Made by a program: the position numbers and the translations under genes. A stretch of DNA of 64,000 bases from Pardosa pseudoannulata (Eukaryota; Arthropoda; Arachnida; Araneae; Lycosidae), in NCBI GenBank assembly GCA_032207245.1, contig CM063509.1, positions 105,080,021-105,144,020 of the forward strand, in the 5' to 3' direction. Positions 37,811 through 50,078 of the stretch are shown in pieces. How positions within the stretch are numbered: position 1 is the stretch's first letter; every line of letters begins with the position of its first letter. Below the pieces are notes generated by a model, which was given only the letters and a program-made list of their open reading frames with translations, was not told where the DNA came from and did not search any database.

Positions 37811-39279
37811 GCATCATCACTCAGTTTGTATGGTTCAAAGTATATTTTATATACAGTTATATGTATGTGTCATACTTACTCCTTTGCTTATATATTTGTT
37901 GTATGAGGATTTTAATGTAGTATTGACTACAATGTATCTTGAAATAACATTGTGTATTGAGCCGGAGTAGCTCCTTGCAGTGGTATTCAAGCATTGTCGC
38001 TAAACTTAAATAGCTTATGAAGCTAATTAAAATTTTATTTTAGAAAAACTTATTAAATTTCAGAAAATCAGCAAAAATTTTCGATTTCCAGGCTTTAAAA
38101 TATATTAGATTATAAGAAAATATATTAAGTGTTTAAAATGTTGGTTATTTTGTGTGGTTATATGTTAAGTAATCTTACAAATTAGTATAAAATCTTTCTG
38201 CTATTTTTAATGTTTAAAAAAATATTTTAAGGGCATTATTAATTTTATAGAAAATAAAGGCTTTTTTTTTATGTCTTACATTGAAATATTACCTGTGCTT
38301 AAATTCATTGCAGAATGTGTAATGCAGTATTGTAATTCTCTTTTCAATCTTCTAGATCAGTGTCTCTGAACCAGTTGATCATTATCCATTTAAATCAGCA
38401 AACTCTTTTCCTATGGAAATTTAATATGTGACCATTGTGCTGATATTTTAATTACCAGTACAAAAGAACTTTGAAATAGTTAAATAAAATTGCATCTGTT
38501 CATTTATCAAATATGATGTAAAAAGTAATTCTAACCTTTAATATTTCATTCACATCTGTATTTAACATCATAAAGCATAATTGATGTCCTCTTAATGAAC
38601 AATTATCACATGATAATATTACTAAATAGAATACTTGTACAGATAGTCTCAGTATAATAGTTAAAAAAAGCTATCAATGGTTCAAAAATTCTTGACTGCT
38701 CTTCATCTGTGATTTAACAAAAAAAATCAGTCAATTTAAGATTAAATGTATTTTAAATTTGAACATTAAATTTTTTATTACATTCTAGGGAAAAACTATT
38801 TTAATTTTTGTCTAATATTTTATTATCAACTAGAAGGTATATGTGTAGAATGAAAATGGTCAGAACATTGTTCTAGATGTGTCACTTAAGAGCTCTGTAT
38901 ATATTCTGAATTGTAAATTTTATTTCTATGCATCAAAAATTAAATTCTATGCCCTTATTTATATTTAAAAAGAACTTTTTCCTTGTATAATCTTTATTAA
39001 AAAACTTGTTTCTTCCTAGCAGATTTATTATTAAATGGTTTTTCATAATTGATAAACCAAAGCGCTTGGCAAATGTAGATACTTCATTTTAAAGGAAACC
39101 TTGTAATAGATTTTAAATAAAATCAGTTTTATTTCTAAGAGTGTTGACTTCTATTCAGTGTGTTTGAATTTTCTATAGAATTAAAACTATAATGAAATAT
39201 TTTATTCTTAACATCTTGATATCATAAAGTGGCCATGGAAAAATATATAAAATCACAAAAGTCTGTTTTAAGTTTTATA
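37811..39279. other. Nothing recognised
   Basis: AT-rich flank between the tandem duplication and the Tigger remnant, with no conserved frame or repeat that I could identify. Confidence 0.4.
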
Positions 39280-40681
39280 TAGTCGAACTCGTGTATAACG
39301 AGCTCAGATTTAACGAGAACTCGGATTTACTGAGGGAAGCAAGATTATTTGGTTGGATCAATGTCTATGGAATAGAAATCGCTTTTAACAAGCAAGACGT
39401 GAATTTTAGCTAGCAATATTTTTCTGTCTTGCAATCTTTTTTCTCATCTTTCTAGTTTTTCTGTCATATCTTTTTTTTTTTCTTCTCCACGGTTTAATGC
39501 TTTTGTAGGAAAAATTCCTCCAATGTCAATAGGGAGGGTTCACAAAATTGGTGCAGTTGAATTTTTGCCACCAAATTCTACATCTGTTATCCAGCCTGTA
39601 GACCAAGGAGTCATAAGAATTTTCAATTGCTTCTTCCGTAAGCAACTGATTTTGATGATTCTGGACCGAAGAGATAGAAGTGGAACAGCATCCAATACCA
39701 ATGTCAGCGTACTGGTAGCGATACGTTTGATGAACGATGCATGAGAAAATGTGTTCTATTCTCTAAAAATAGTCTTTTGGGAGAGCAAATTAGTATTAAA
39801 AAATGAAGCATTCGATCACAGACTACACTTCGACATCAGCAACAACAACTTTTATTTTCTTTCATCTTTTTTTTTGCGTTGCCACCGGCGGGAAAACAAA
39901 AACAGCCGATCTCGCGACAAAATGTCACATCAACAGGCATCATCAAGTATTTCCACAAGGCTGGATTGGAGGGTTGTCAAGATGGTCAATCCACTGAGGA
40001 AGAAGAGGTTGACATTTTCATACAAACTGCAAATTTGGAAATGACGAAATAAGAATTTCAAAATTCTGTGTACATTGACGATAAACTGATGACCTCGGAT
40101 GTACTGACCACCGAAGATATTGTAGCTGACATACTAGCGAATTCAGCAGAAAAACATGACGAAAGCAATGAGGACACTGATGAATGTATAGAAAGTGAAG
40201 CATCCCCAACTTGTTCTACGATGTTGAAGTTCGCTGAAAAAATGCAGATCTTTTTTGAAGCAAGGGATGTCAGTGACGATGTTTTCCTGGTGATGAGTCT
40301 TCTCCAAAGAATAATAGGACAGGGAACGAGTTCAGAGTAAGCTAACAAACTACAATTTTAAAAGTAAATGTGTTGGTAAGAATCTTTTACTTTATTTTTC
40401 TTTCTGTTGTTTCTTTTTTCAAAACTGTAGCGCACCTAGAAATTTTTAACTTGTTGGGGGGTTAATTGTCATTAAATTAAGAAAAGTATTTAATTAAATT
40501 AATTAGTGTAATTAGAGTAAGTAAGTATTAGTTAAATTTTAAGTAAACCCAATCATTTGACTTCCCAAGCCCCCCACCATCTGGTTGCACACCTGCCTTA
40601 AGGACCCGTTTATTACGAGCACTCGTATTTAACAAGTAAGTGTTACAGTCCCTTTGTGGATGTTATAAACGAGTTCGACTG
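39280..40681 (+). mobile_element. Tigger/pogo DNA transposon, internally deleted
   Basis: Inverted ends (C/T)AGTCGAACTCGT(G/T)TATAA at 39280 and 40681 with TA on each side. Inside, a + strand frame (39523-39744) contains LPPNSTSVIQPVDQGVI, the strongly conserved block of the DDE domain in Tigger/CENP-B-type transposases. A later frame (40068-40340) encodes an acidic Asp/Glu/Ser region followed by a helical C-terminus, as these transposases end. The 1.4-kb length, against about 2.4 kb for full Tigger elements, the missing DNA-binding domain and the frame breaks mark it as dead. Confidence 0.85.
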
Positions 40682-40787
40682 TATTTTCATTTGAAAAGCC
40701 CTTTGTCTAGCAAAATTGTGCAAGAGAATTGGTTTTATGCTAACCCATGCTTTAAGTGCATACAGCAGCAACTTGCTACAGATCCCA

Positions 40788-40912
40788 GCCATCACACATA
40801 AGGGCTACCAAGCCACTGCAGACCTATGAGAGGTCCGTCATGGTTAAGATTAATGTGGGCCGACCCAGTAAGGAGCAAACTCTACAAAGAAAATCAAATC
40901 AATAAATGCCTT
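40788..40912 (+). mobile_element. LINE 3' tail fragment
   Basis: A less AT-rich stretch ending in GGGCCGACCCAGTAAGGAGC and AATCAAATCAATAAATG. A short tandem tail (AATCA repeats) after a GC-richer 3' untranslated region is typical of 5'-truncated LINE insertions. No coding part remains. Confidence 0.45.
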
Positions 40913-41407
40913 TTTACATATTGCTTTGTGTTTACTTAAATTAAATTCAATAAATAGTTTTATATTTGTAAAAATTAAATCAAAATATTCAAAAGCTGAG
41001 TTTTAATTTATAATTTGCCTAAATTGACAAAAAATGGAGTAATTAACTGGGATAGCAAGGGGCTTTAATGTAAATCTTTACTATAATACTTTCATTTATA
41101 AAATATAATATTTTTAATTAACAATAAATAATTTTTGTCATCAAGCATATTTAAGTGTCAGTAGACTACTGCATTTTACATTTTGTGGACCAGACTTGAA
41201 TTCCTTACGACATGCTAAATGAAATGCCTACTAAATATAACAAAAAATTAACTGGGTTTCTGATAGAGCTTTCTTTAGAAATAGAAACACTGACAGGTCT
41301 TTTTTTACAATATGCCTAAAGGGGACAAGGATATGGAGAACTTTTCAATGTAAGGCTTGGCTTAAAAACTTGAGAACATTATGCTGATTTTTAAAATATA
41401 CAATATA

Positions 41408-42160
41408 CAGTCTGTATCGGTTATATGGTCAGCTCAGCGGTCTAGAAAAATCAGACCATATATGCAAAACAATACAACCCTATTGAATTGTGGCAGGATT
41501 ATATTCACTTATCAGAATGTAGGACTCATAAACAAATAATTATACTTTTAAGAACATTTTAAAAATTAATTCGAGAAGTAAAAACTACATTAAAAATATG
41601 AAAACATTTTTTTTTGGGGGGGGGGTGAGGGGGAATTTATTAGCTTTTCTTACTAATCAAAGTACAGCACACTTACGTACATTCATGTTCAATGTTTTTA
41701 AAAATAATCAGATATACAAGTTTGTTTTCTTTTGTTGGTTGTTAACACAACTTTTTCTAAATCCCTAATATTTTTTAAATGCTCATCTGCTGCTTCAGAA
41801 TTAGTAAAATAACACCTGAGGTCATGTATGAGAGAAATAACTTCAACCAATAAACAGACAGGTGTCCACTTGTTATCAGGGGGGACGAGAACTGGGAGAG
41901 GTGGAAAACTCCGATGATGAGTCTACACAAACAAGAAAGGGAGGAAAATAAAGGCTTGAATTCAGGTCCTCCAATTTCACTCTGACTTCTTAAAAAAAAA
42001 GAAATGCAAAAAAAACAGAAACTCGTTGAAAACATAAAACTGACCATGTAACCAGTAACAAGAAAAAGAAAATGACTGTATAAGTGGTGCGCTTTAACAT
42101 ATGTTCCCAATTAAGTTAGACGGGACTTTAGAAAACTGACCATATAGTCGGTACTGACTG
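41408..42160. mobile_element. pogo/Tigger-like MITE
   Basis: Inverted ends read CAGTCTGTATCGGTTATATG and CAGTCAGTACCGACTATATG (from the right), followed on both sides by GTCAG. TA flanks at 41406-41407 and 42161-42162. The interior shows no transposase. The CAGT start and TA target site place it with the pogo/Tc1-like group. Confidence 0.75.
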
Positions 42161-42162
42161 TA

Positions 42163-43269
42163 TATGAGAGATCAAATCTTAAAATGAAACTTGTAAACAA
42201 TGATTAACATGCTCAGTAAAGGGGACATGTTTTTTATACCTTATAAAATGACATTTTATAAATCTTTTAGTAATTACTATTGCAACTATTATTACCTCAT
42301 TATAACATTAAGTTAGAATTTCTGTATCTACTGAGTTGTGAAATATATATTTGTGTGAGTGTATATACGTCATGAAACATTTTTATTATGAAATTAAATT
42401 CTGAAAGTAGGATGAAATAGCAATTTCATGAGATACTAGACATTAGGAGCTCACTTGCTTGCCTAACATGGATATCCATTATAAAATATTCACATAAAGA
42501 ATATATGTAATATCCATTATAAAATTCTTTATTCTATTGGAGGTCTTTTGTATATCACTTAATAATAAATTTCAAATATTAATGAAATTGATAATAAAAT
42601 ACAAGGAATATTTAAGATACTTTATAATTTTGGAAAATATTAGGGTACTTTTTAAAATGCTGCAAAAACCTGAAAATTTTCCAAAATTTCATAAATTGAA
42701 AAAAAAATAAATATTTTTTTTAATTGTCAAAAGAGCGGTCCCCATACCTAGATTAAAATTTAAAATATTCAAAATAAAAAAAAGCTTTACATTTTATAAA
42801 ACAGTTTTAAAAAATGTTATTTTCTTTTTTATTTTAAGTAATGTATATTTTTTAAATATTCACTATGTATGCTAAATTATTTAGATATTTTTTTACCCTT
42901 CCCCACCCATTCATATTTAAGAAAAGCATTTTATCACTTCTAGTTGCATCTTTAATAAATATGCTGATTTAGACTATTTGAGGGAGAAATTGCAACTGCA
43001 ATATACCCATTGCAGATGGAAAAAAGACAGAGATTTTGGCTACTTAACTGAAAGAGTGGTGCAATTATTAAAAGCAACCAGGTGGAAAAATTCTGTTAGT
43101 ATATATCAAAATTTATACATTTTAAACTGTATGCTTTTTGACAGTCAAGTTGTCATTCTAGCCTGTGGTCAGTGTCACCTGCTTTGGTTTGGGTGTGCTT
43201 TGACATTCTTTGTGACCATTTTTCATGCAACAAAGTCAATATTTTCTGGGTACCCAGTTGTAGGCATCT
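42163..43269. other. Nothing recognised
   Basis: AT-rich sequence. A short open frame at 42978 shows no conserved motif. Confidence 0.35.
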
Positions 43270-44035
43270 CGCGTGTCCACGGCTGTCTTTCCTGATAACC
43301 ACAAGCCTCATTTCTGTACCTGCTCGCCTATTGTTACTGGAGCAGGTATTGTGGGTTTGATGAAAGCCAGTCTTGCCAACAATATTATGGCAGTGATAAC
43401 ATCCTGGACTATATATTTATTATTAACAAATTTGTTAAACATATGTACATTGAACGTCATTAACCACAAAACATGGTTGAAAAAAAAACACGGAGAATAA
43501 CCAAATAGTGCTGAGCGAAAAGCACCTCTCTCAGTTTCATCTTTCCTTCATTAAAAGACCCTTCTCTCTCATTCTTAGTGGGCATCTCCCCTGCTGTTCA
43601 AAAGGGTTGGGACCGAACGATGGCCGATTGGATAGGGTGCTTGCCTTCGGTACGGAGTTCATGGGCTCGACTCCCAATGTGGCATGGATGTTCATAGCCT
43701 TTCGGAATCGGCTTTAAGCTGTAGGTCCCAGTCTCATTAGCCCTCATGTTGCAAAAAGTAGACCATAGCACTCCCAAAAACCAAACCAAAAGGGTTGGGG
43801 TGGAATCCCCTCCTCTTGGTCAGGCTTTCGTATCCATGGGAATATGTCCTTCTCTGCAGCTGGCGCGGGCAGGAGTATTATCCTTCCCCCTCCTGGTGAA
43901 CTTTCACCTCCCTGGAATAGGGCTTGTCTACCCTCTCACGATGTGTCTGTCTTTGCTCTTTAGTGCCGTAAGAAAAAATACAGTTGTCCATGTAACACAA
44001 ACTCGAGTCTTGAGTCTAGTATTACACCAGTCATA
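43270..44035 (-). repeat. Degenerate BEL/Pao solo-LTR remnant
   Basis: A diverged copy of the LTR at 5345-6354 in the same orientation. Shared blocks: TACCTGCTCGCCTATTG versus the GCCCGCCTACTG region with GGAGCAGGTAT, a CACCTCTCTCAG block aligned with the hairpin region, and CTTGAGTCTAGTATTACACC at about 44012 (6072 in the first copy). A SINE is inserted in its middle and a LINE end abuts its right side. Confidence 0.6.
43612..43786 (+). mobile_element. tRNA-derived SINE with 13-bp target duplication
   Basis: Flanked by perfect direct repeats CAAAAGGGTTGGG at 43599-43611 and 43787-43799. The left part has an RNA polymerase III internal promoter: an A-box-like TGGCCGATTGGATAGG at 43621 and a B-box GGGCTCGACTCCC at 43663, spaced as in tRNA genes. 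The tail ends in AAAAACCAAAC. It lies inside the LTR remnant, so it is younger than that insertion. Confidence 0.75.
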
Positions 44036-44640
44036 GATATTCAGAGTAATGAGTTAGCTAATGAATTAGCTAGGAAGATGTTTAGCTTTTCCTTCACTGG
44101 TCCTTGGTATTTCTCTAAGTTACACCAGGAATTCTGTTCTTTATTATTTCTGGCATATTGAATATGCTAACTGACACAGTGGGGAGGGTCATAGATGACC
44201 CAACAAGCTTAATGATGACAACCCCGGTATATGCCATAAAGAGTTTTTCATGCTTCATAAGGATGGCTGGAGGAAGGTAGTTGGTCTTTTTACTGGTCAT
44301 TGTATCCTCAGAAAGAATCTTAACATGTTAAAGTTAAGTTCTGGTTTCTTGTGGCATGGCTGCTTCCTTAAGAAGGAGAGCACTTGCCATAATTTGTCCT
44401 GTTTTTCTCAGCTTTTAGGTTTTAGCACTGATCACCACCTTTTTGAACCTTGGGAGTCACAGAATACTCCTGTCAACTATCTGCTGATATTGCTTCAGTT
44501 GTTGGCTTCTTTTCTCAGATACTTTTAGTGATGTGTTTTCTTGGGTTTAAGTAAAATAGACCTCTGGTGATAGTGCCTTGTTCTTGGAGTACTTCCCAGG
44601 AGCTGTCCTATGGGTAAATTTATTCAATAATACTTTTTAT
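44036..44640 (+). mobile_element. Jockey-like LINE 3' end, degenerate
   Basis: Broken frames show the end of an RNase H domain (NELANELARK), then LFTGHCILRKNLNMLKLSS and a Cys/His-rich segment, followed by FEPWESQNTPVNYLL. The same order appears, better preserved and on the other strand, at 49214-49820. The 3' untranslated part (ATAGACCTCTGGTG, AGTGCC) also matches. Stops and small indels show it is dead. Confidence 0.75.
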
Positions 44641-45881
44641 TTATATAAATGTAAAAAATGATTAACACTAGCCCTGTACATTATTTATTTGCATAGCCTC
44701 TGCTAGGTAATAATTTAGCATGTTTCTGAGAAATGTTGCATAGCTGCCGTTTGGTAGGGAATATCAGAGAAATATTAGAGTTCTTTTTTTCCTAGATTTT
44801 GTAGCAACCATGAATAATACTACATGGAAAAATTAAAATATTCTTCATTTTTATTTCATACAATACTGTCATGAAAGATGTGTACATTTGGCAAAATTTA
44901 GTAATACACCATGCTTGTCAAATATTTCTTTAAAAGATAAAAAAAATAAAAACATAGATTTATCTAAAATTTGTGTGCTTTAATTCTCATTTAGTCCTAT
45001 TTTGAGTTAAACAACTTTTAAAGATTCATAAGCAGATAAAATTAATTAACATGAAATATTCATAGCAAGACTATATTTTTTCTCACACTTGATTTTATAT
45101 AATAGTATTTTTAGTTAGGTTTTACATTGCAAATTCTTTAATCAAAAAAGTAAATTTTAGAAATGTCTTTAAACTTTTTATCTTTATTTTACTTTATTTT
45201 TAAACTAGCTTTATTTTAATGAGCAATTTGAAATCTTAATATAACTTTTTAGTAAATTTGGGGAAAGATAATTTTGAATTTTTATATCTTTTCAAATTTG
45301 CAAAAGGAACTTTTTTAAACAGTTTTCTGGATGAATGAATGTTTCCATTAAAATGTAATTTGTTTGTTCAGTACATATATTTTTTAATCTGTGTGTATTA
45401 AAACTGTATTCAAATAGAAGAAAAAAAACATGTAAAAGTGCAGTTAACTAGAGATTAAATTACACATACAAGCTGAAGCATTCCTTGTATTAAAATAAAA
45501 GTATTGTTTAATATAAATTTTAAGGTATTCATCTATATATAAAAGTGGTTTTTGCTTAAAGTTTTTCTTTGATGTATATTTCTGGTTATACTATGACTAG
45601 CATATAGCCCATCACATGACAGGATCAGTAAAATTTTTAATTTTTCAAAATTGTAAAGTACTTTATGAGGCAGGTAAAAAAAAAATGGTTTGTGTTTTGG
45701 CTGAGAATAAGTTTTATCTATTTTTCAAACATTCCTCAGCTGAATTAGTTTTTGATTTATAATTTCCAAAAATATATTCTTCATTAAATTAACAAAATCC
45801 AACGTTTGCCACAGAAAATTATTTCTAAAATTCTCCATTTCTTAATATCCAGTCTGATTAGGACTCATCACAAATCACAGG
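44641..45881. other. Nothing firmly recognised
   Basis: AT-rich. At about 45535 the sequence TCTATATATAAAAGTGG resembles the 5' ends of some arthropod Helitrons, but no matching 3' hairpin end was found. Confidence 0.3.
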
Positions 45882-46763
45882 TAGCGGAGAGTGGGGCACC
45901 TTGGGACACCATTATTTTCAGGCTTTAATTTGCAACCAGGAATTAGTTCTCATGTGTATTGCTAGATGACCTTCCTCTTCACTTCTCAAAGAATTTTAAT
46001 GAAAATAGTGCTTATAGGTAAGGAACAATTTAATTTTCTTTGCTTTGAATAACCCAAAATTACGTCAATGTGCATTTTAAAAAGTAATTAAAAAAATTTA
46101 AATATTTTAAAAAAAGTGTATTGTTATGAAAGAAAATTCATTTATTATTATTTCTATGCTAATAAATAAACTGCATTGTTAAACCTAACTGTATAGTAGT
46201 TACCAAAAGATACTATGTAAAATGGGGCAGGTTGGGACATTTTAAAAAGTGTAAACAAATATCAATTCAAACAAAATAATTAATATTTTGGTGCCTAATT
46301 TTAAATTGATATAACATGTCAAAATATTAATTTATTAATCTTTTTTTTTTTTCAGAAAAAAATGGTGAGAACAAGAAAAACAAACAGAAAGTATTCTGCT
46401 ATAAATGCTAATATGCTTGAATCAGCTGCAAATATAAGATTTGTTAAAAAATGTATTAACTTGAACAATTTTCAGCTATTTCTCTTTTATAACAGTTAAT
46501 AAAAATAATTTGAACAGTATTTTGTGTTTGTTGTTTAGTGTCCCAACTTACCCCATACAGTGGGGCAGGTTGGGACATTGGTAAGGTATTTTATTTCTTT
46601 TATTACTCTTTAACTAAATGAGATATTAAGTAGGTTTAATGTTTATAAGAAGCAGATATGATGACAATATATGAATGCATACTTATTTTTTTCAGTTAAC
46701 TTTAAAAAAAATTCATAAAAATGTTTAACTGAAAAGTGTCCCAAGGTGCCCCGGTCTCCCCTA
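45882..46763 (+). mobile_element. pogo-like element with GGGG ends, internally deleted
   Basis: The left end TAGCGGAGAGTGGGGCACC and the right end, read inverted, TAGGGGAGACCGGGGCACC, both continue into TTGGGACAC. TA forms the duplication. Inner copies of GGGGCAGGTTGGGACA occur at about 46225 and 46562, the latter next to its own inverse. A + strand start at 46363 encodes MVRTRKTNRKYSAINANMLE, resembling the N-terminus of pogo/jerky-type transposases. The end pattern matches the element at 61162-62874. Confidence 0.7.
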
Positions 46764-46918
46764 CATGACTAGTGAAAGAAGTGACTAAATTAATTTTTTG
46801 AAAGAGTGACTATAATAACTAAACTTACATCGGTAGACATATTAATTTCAAATATTTAAGGCATATATCACTTATTTTATTTATTTTACAAAAATATGCT
46901 TCTATTAACCCTTTGCCT

Positions 46919-47555
46919 TAAAACAAATGAGAGACATGATCATACGGCTGTGCCTAAAATGAGAACCTCATATCACACACGTGATGATTCTGTCTGGCCA
47001 AAAGTGAAAAGCTCGTATCAGACACGTGATGATTCTAAAAGCATAAAAAGCGCAGTGAAACAATGTGGGAATGCAAAGAGTATAAAGTTGCCCTACATGT
47101 TCCTGATTGTTTCGAGAAATATCACATACTGGAAAATTTTTAATTTCCTGTCATTGGTTTAAAATGTTTGTAATACAACAATACCCCTTATAAAATTTTG
47201 ACTAATATTATACATTATTCACTTATAGGTTATTTGTGCAATAAATTCTACATAGAAAATATTTAAATGACTGAAAATTTTTACTTTTGTTATGTAACCA
47301 AAAACATAGAAATAATATGTGAAATAAAAATATTAATAATTTTTTTTAATAAAAATGAAATGAAATATAATTATCAAATTCTGGGGTTTTATTAAATAGT
47401 AAATGCAGTACTTTTAATGTCCACTGGTTTCCTCACAATTTAGCCGTGATGAAACTGCTTTTGAAATGTGTTGTTTGCTTTTGCAAACAACACATGAGAA
47501 AAGTTTTCATCGAAAGTGACACACACAATCGTCGCTCGATTCATAAGGCAAGAGG
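46919..47555. mobile_element. piggyBac-like MITE
   Basis: TTAA flanks at 46915-46918 and 47556-47559. Inverted ends CCCTTTGCCTTA and TAAGGCAAGAGG. Inside, two units with period 45 bp (46967 and 47012) share ATC(A)CACACGTGATGATTCT-like sequence with a CACGTG core, and a perfect 12-bp stem with a TTTT loop lies at 47467-47494. An open frame at its left end encodes the tandem units and is not a recognised gene. Confidence 0.65.
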
Positions 47556-47559
47556 TTAA

Positions 47560-48993
47560 TAAGAATTTTCTCTTTTCAAGAGCCTTTTAATGAATTTTCT
47601 TCTTACTTCTATGTTATATTGCAGTGCTTGTAACATTGGTTTAACTAGGTGTATCTCCTCAATGTTCTTGTTTTGTATCCCTTTTATTGAGTCTTTTATA
47701 AATAAAAAATTAAGTTTTTTGAGTTTTCTCCTCTTTTGATTCTTGCTTATATTTTTTAATGATTGATTTTTTCATCAAAACATTTTCTTTGAATTCTCCT
47801 CTACCCCAAGTATAGATTACTGCTCAGGAGCAATGCTGTGATATTCAAAACTTTCTGACAGTTGACCCAACACAGTACTGATTAAACACGACTCTCACTT
47901 CATGTGTTAAGTCAAGAACTATTCTGCTGTTCAAGTAAATAAATCCTTATGTATGCCTGTTGACTGAGAAAAGTAAATGCTGAATTAAAACAGATTAATT
48001 ATATTATTACATCTACATCAATATGATATAAAAGATTAGCACTTTTTTTTGCAAGCCACTATTTTTTTAATACACAGTAGTTTTTTCCAAGAACTACGTG
48101 GCCAATTTCCATTTTACAAAGAAAGATTTTTTGTATTGTAACTTATATGTGCAATTATCATCAACGAGCTATTTTTCTGGGTGTACCAAGTTGAAAAATA
48201 ATAAATAAATAAAACTTTTCTTGTGCCTATAATGAACTTTTAATAGTCAATGTTGCTATAAAACCCAGAAATTTTCACAATATGGCTAGAAAATGTGCTT
48301 TCTATGCTTGGGTCAGGAGAAAAAAAAATGTAAATGACCTTGTGAAAAGTGTATGGTGTGCACATATACTTTCCTTTGTGGGAGACGATGCTCTTGTGTT
48401 TTTCAACCAACAAAGCTTTTATATATGTGATATAAGAAATTATATTATCTCTTATATACTATCATAATTCTAACTTTAATATTTGACTCTGAGAAAAAAA
48501 ATCTTATCACAAGAAAAGAATCCTATAAAAATCATATTTTGAAGTTAAAGACCTCTCCTTAAAACAAGGTTGTTTAAATATTTCTTTTTGTTTCACAAAA
48601 TTTTCAAATATTACTCAGAAATCTAGATTAATATTGGCTAAAAAAGTCTTACCAAAAGTTTCCCACAATGTGTTAGGAAAACACTTTATATTTGCAGAAA
48701 ATGTTACTATTTTAACAAAAAAATAAGGAGAAGGTAAAAAAAAAAGAAAATAAGGTCAATAATAGTAACCAAAGTTGACCAATGCTATAATAGTGATTTA
48801 GTGCGAGATTTCAACTGAGCCTTGTTATTGATATATAGATTACTGTATCTGCATGTATATCCAACAGGTTCTTGGTTAGTTAAAGCTTAGCCAGATAGGC
48901 TCGATACTGGATATCTATTTCATCCTTAATTTAAAGAATATACATTTTTTGATACATTAAGAAATAACTCTATCAAATACATTTGTATGCTAA
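47560..48993. other. Nothing recognised
   Basis: AT-rich sequence without conserved frames or clear terminal repeats. Confidence 0.35.
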
Positions 48994-48997
48994 TTAA

Positions 48998-49862
48998 ACC
49001 TTTCGTGGGCCGTGGGAAGATTACTTCCCATGTACATGATCTTACAAAATGCACCTGTCGGAAGCACAAAACCCATTATAATATATTGGTCTTGTTATTA
49101 TAACGATTGGAAGACTAATTCCCGCTTCAGTTTTGTGTTGTCATCTATTGTTCAATGTATTGAATAGAAGTTGCACTTCTGTTTTGAAAGGTTGAAAGCG
49201 TTGTGTGGGGAATGAATGAATGAAATCACCTTTAGGGCAACCCTTGGGGGATTCCCCAAGAGCAGGGCACTGCGACCAGAGGTCTATTGTACCCAAACCA
49301 AAGAAGAACAAAACACGACCCAAGTGCGCCTAAGAGAAAAAGCCACAAGCTGAGGCAAATCTCAGCAAACAGCTAACAGGGATGTCCTGCAGCTCCCAAG
49401 GCTCAAGGAGGTGGCGACCAAGGTGCTCAAACCTAAGAGCCGAGAAATACTCGCAATCACACAAAATGTGGCGAGCAATCTCCTCCTCAAGATGGCAGCC
49501 ACGGCACAAGGGATCAGAGCTAATACCCATTATGTTGAGGTGCCTATTGAGGGCACAATGACCAGTAAGAAGACCAACTGCTTTCCTCAGGCCATTCCTA
49601 CGAAGCGACAAGAAATCCTTACTATGCAAGCTGGGGCAGTCACGATTAAGCTCTTTAGCTTGCCTATGACCATCTCTAATAAGCCACTTGGAATACTGAA
49701 GGTACCTAAAATGCCTAAAGACAGAATTTCTAATAGACCCCGGAGCAATAACAAGGACAGGCTCAGGTCCAGTAAAGGAAGTGCTGAACCCCTTCCTAGC
49801 TAAATAATCAGCAAGTTCATTTGTGTGGGGAATAAATAGCTTAAAAAAATGGCTTATAAGGG
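48998..49862. mobile_element. Possible piggyBac-like element carrying a LINE insertion
   Basis: TTAA occurs on both sides (48994-48997 and 49863-49866). The left end ACCTTTCGTGGGCC and the right end (inverted CCCTTATAAGCC) match only weakly, so the assignment rests mainly on TTAA and the ACCTTT/CCCTT starts. Without the LINE at 49214-49820 it would be about 245 bp. Confidence 0.35.
49214..49820 (-). mobile_element. Jockey-like LINE 3' end, 5'-truncated, with 13-bp target duplication
   Basis: Flanked by TTGTGTGGGGAAT at 49201-49213 and 49821-49833. The - strand frame from 49819 to the stop at 49330-49332 appears uninterrupted: RNase H end (NELADYLARKG), a middle region, LTGHCALNRHLNIMGISSD, a zinc-knuckle-like CRGCHLEEEIARHILCDC and the tail LGRHLLEPWELQDIPVSCLL. 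Then follows a 3' untranslated region ending in a (CATT)n-like tail. This is the C-terminus of a Jockey-clade type LINE that also encodes RNase H. The clean frame and target duplication suggest a recent insertion. Confidence 0.85.
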
Positions 49863-49879
49863 TTAAACAAATTAATTAG

Positions 49880-50078
49880 CCAACTTCTTGGTTAAATTGC
49901 TGCTTAGATTTATCTCAGTTATTGGTCTCCTTGAGACTTTTTTTTAACATTCTTAACTTATTGCTGGGACTCTTTTGTTCCATTTATTGGGTTTTTTTTT
50001 TCAGTACCTTGATAACAGGCCGCTGGTAGTAGTGCTGGTGCTCTTATGGGCTGCCCCACCTTAAATCTAAATCTAATG
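49880..50078 (+). mobile_element. LINE 3' untranslated tail
   Basis: Ends in GGCCGCTGGTAGTAGTGCTG, GTGCTCTTATGGGCTGCCCC and ACC-TTAAATCTAAATCTAA. The same tail appears inverted at 52886-52945. The (AATCT)n-like end is the LINE tail. The 5' boundary is approximate. Confidence 0.65.

Noticed and set aside
39751..40044. 97-codon frame overlapping the Tigger remnant
   Set aside because: Not in frame with the transposase pieces and without a conserved pattern; a product of decay.
43508..44036. Open frames in the SINE/LTR remnant
   Set aside because: They cross the SINE boundaries and target duplications, so they cannot be one gene.
45535..45660. Possible Helitron 5' end (TCTATATATAAAAGTGG)
   Set aside because: No CTRR end with an adjoining hairpin and no Rep/helicase remnant was found; AT-rich chance is likely.
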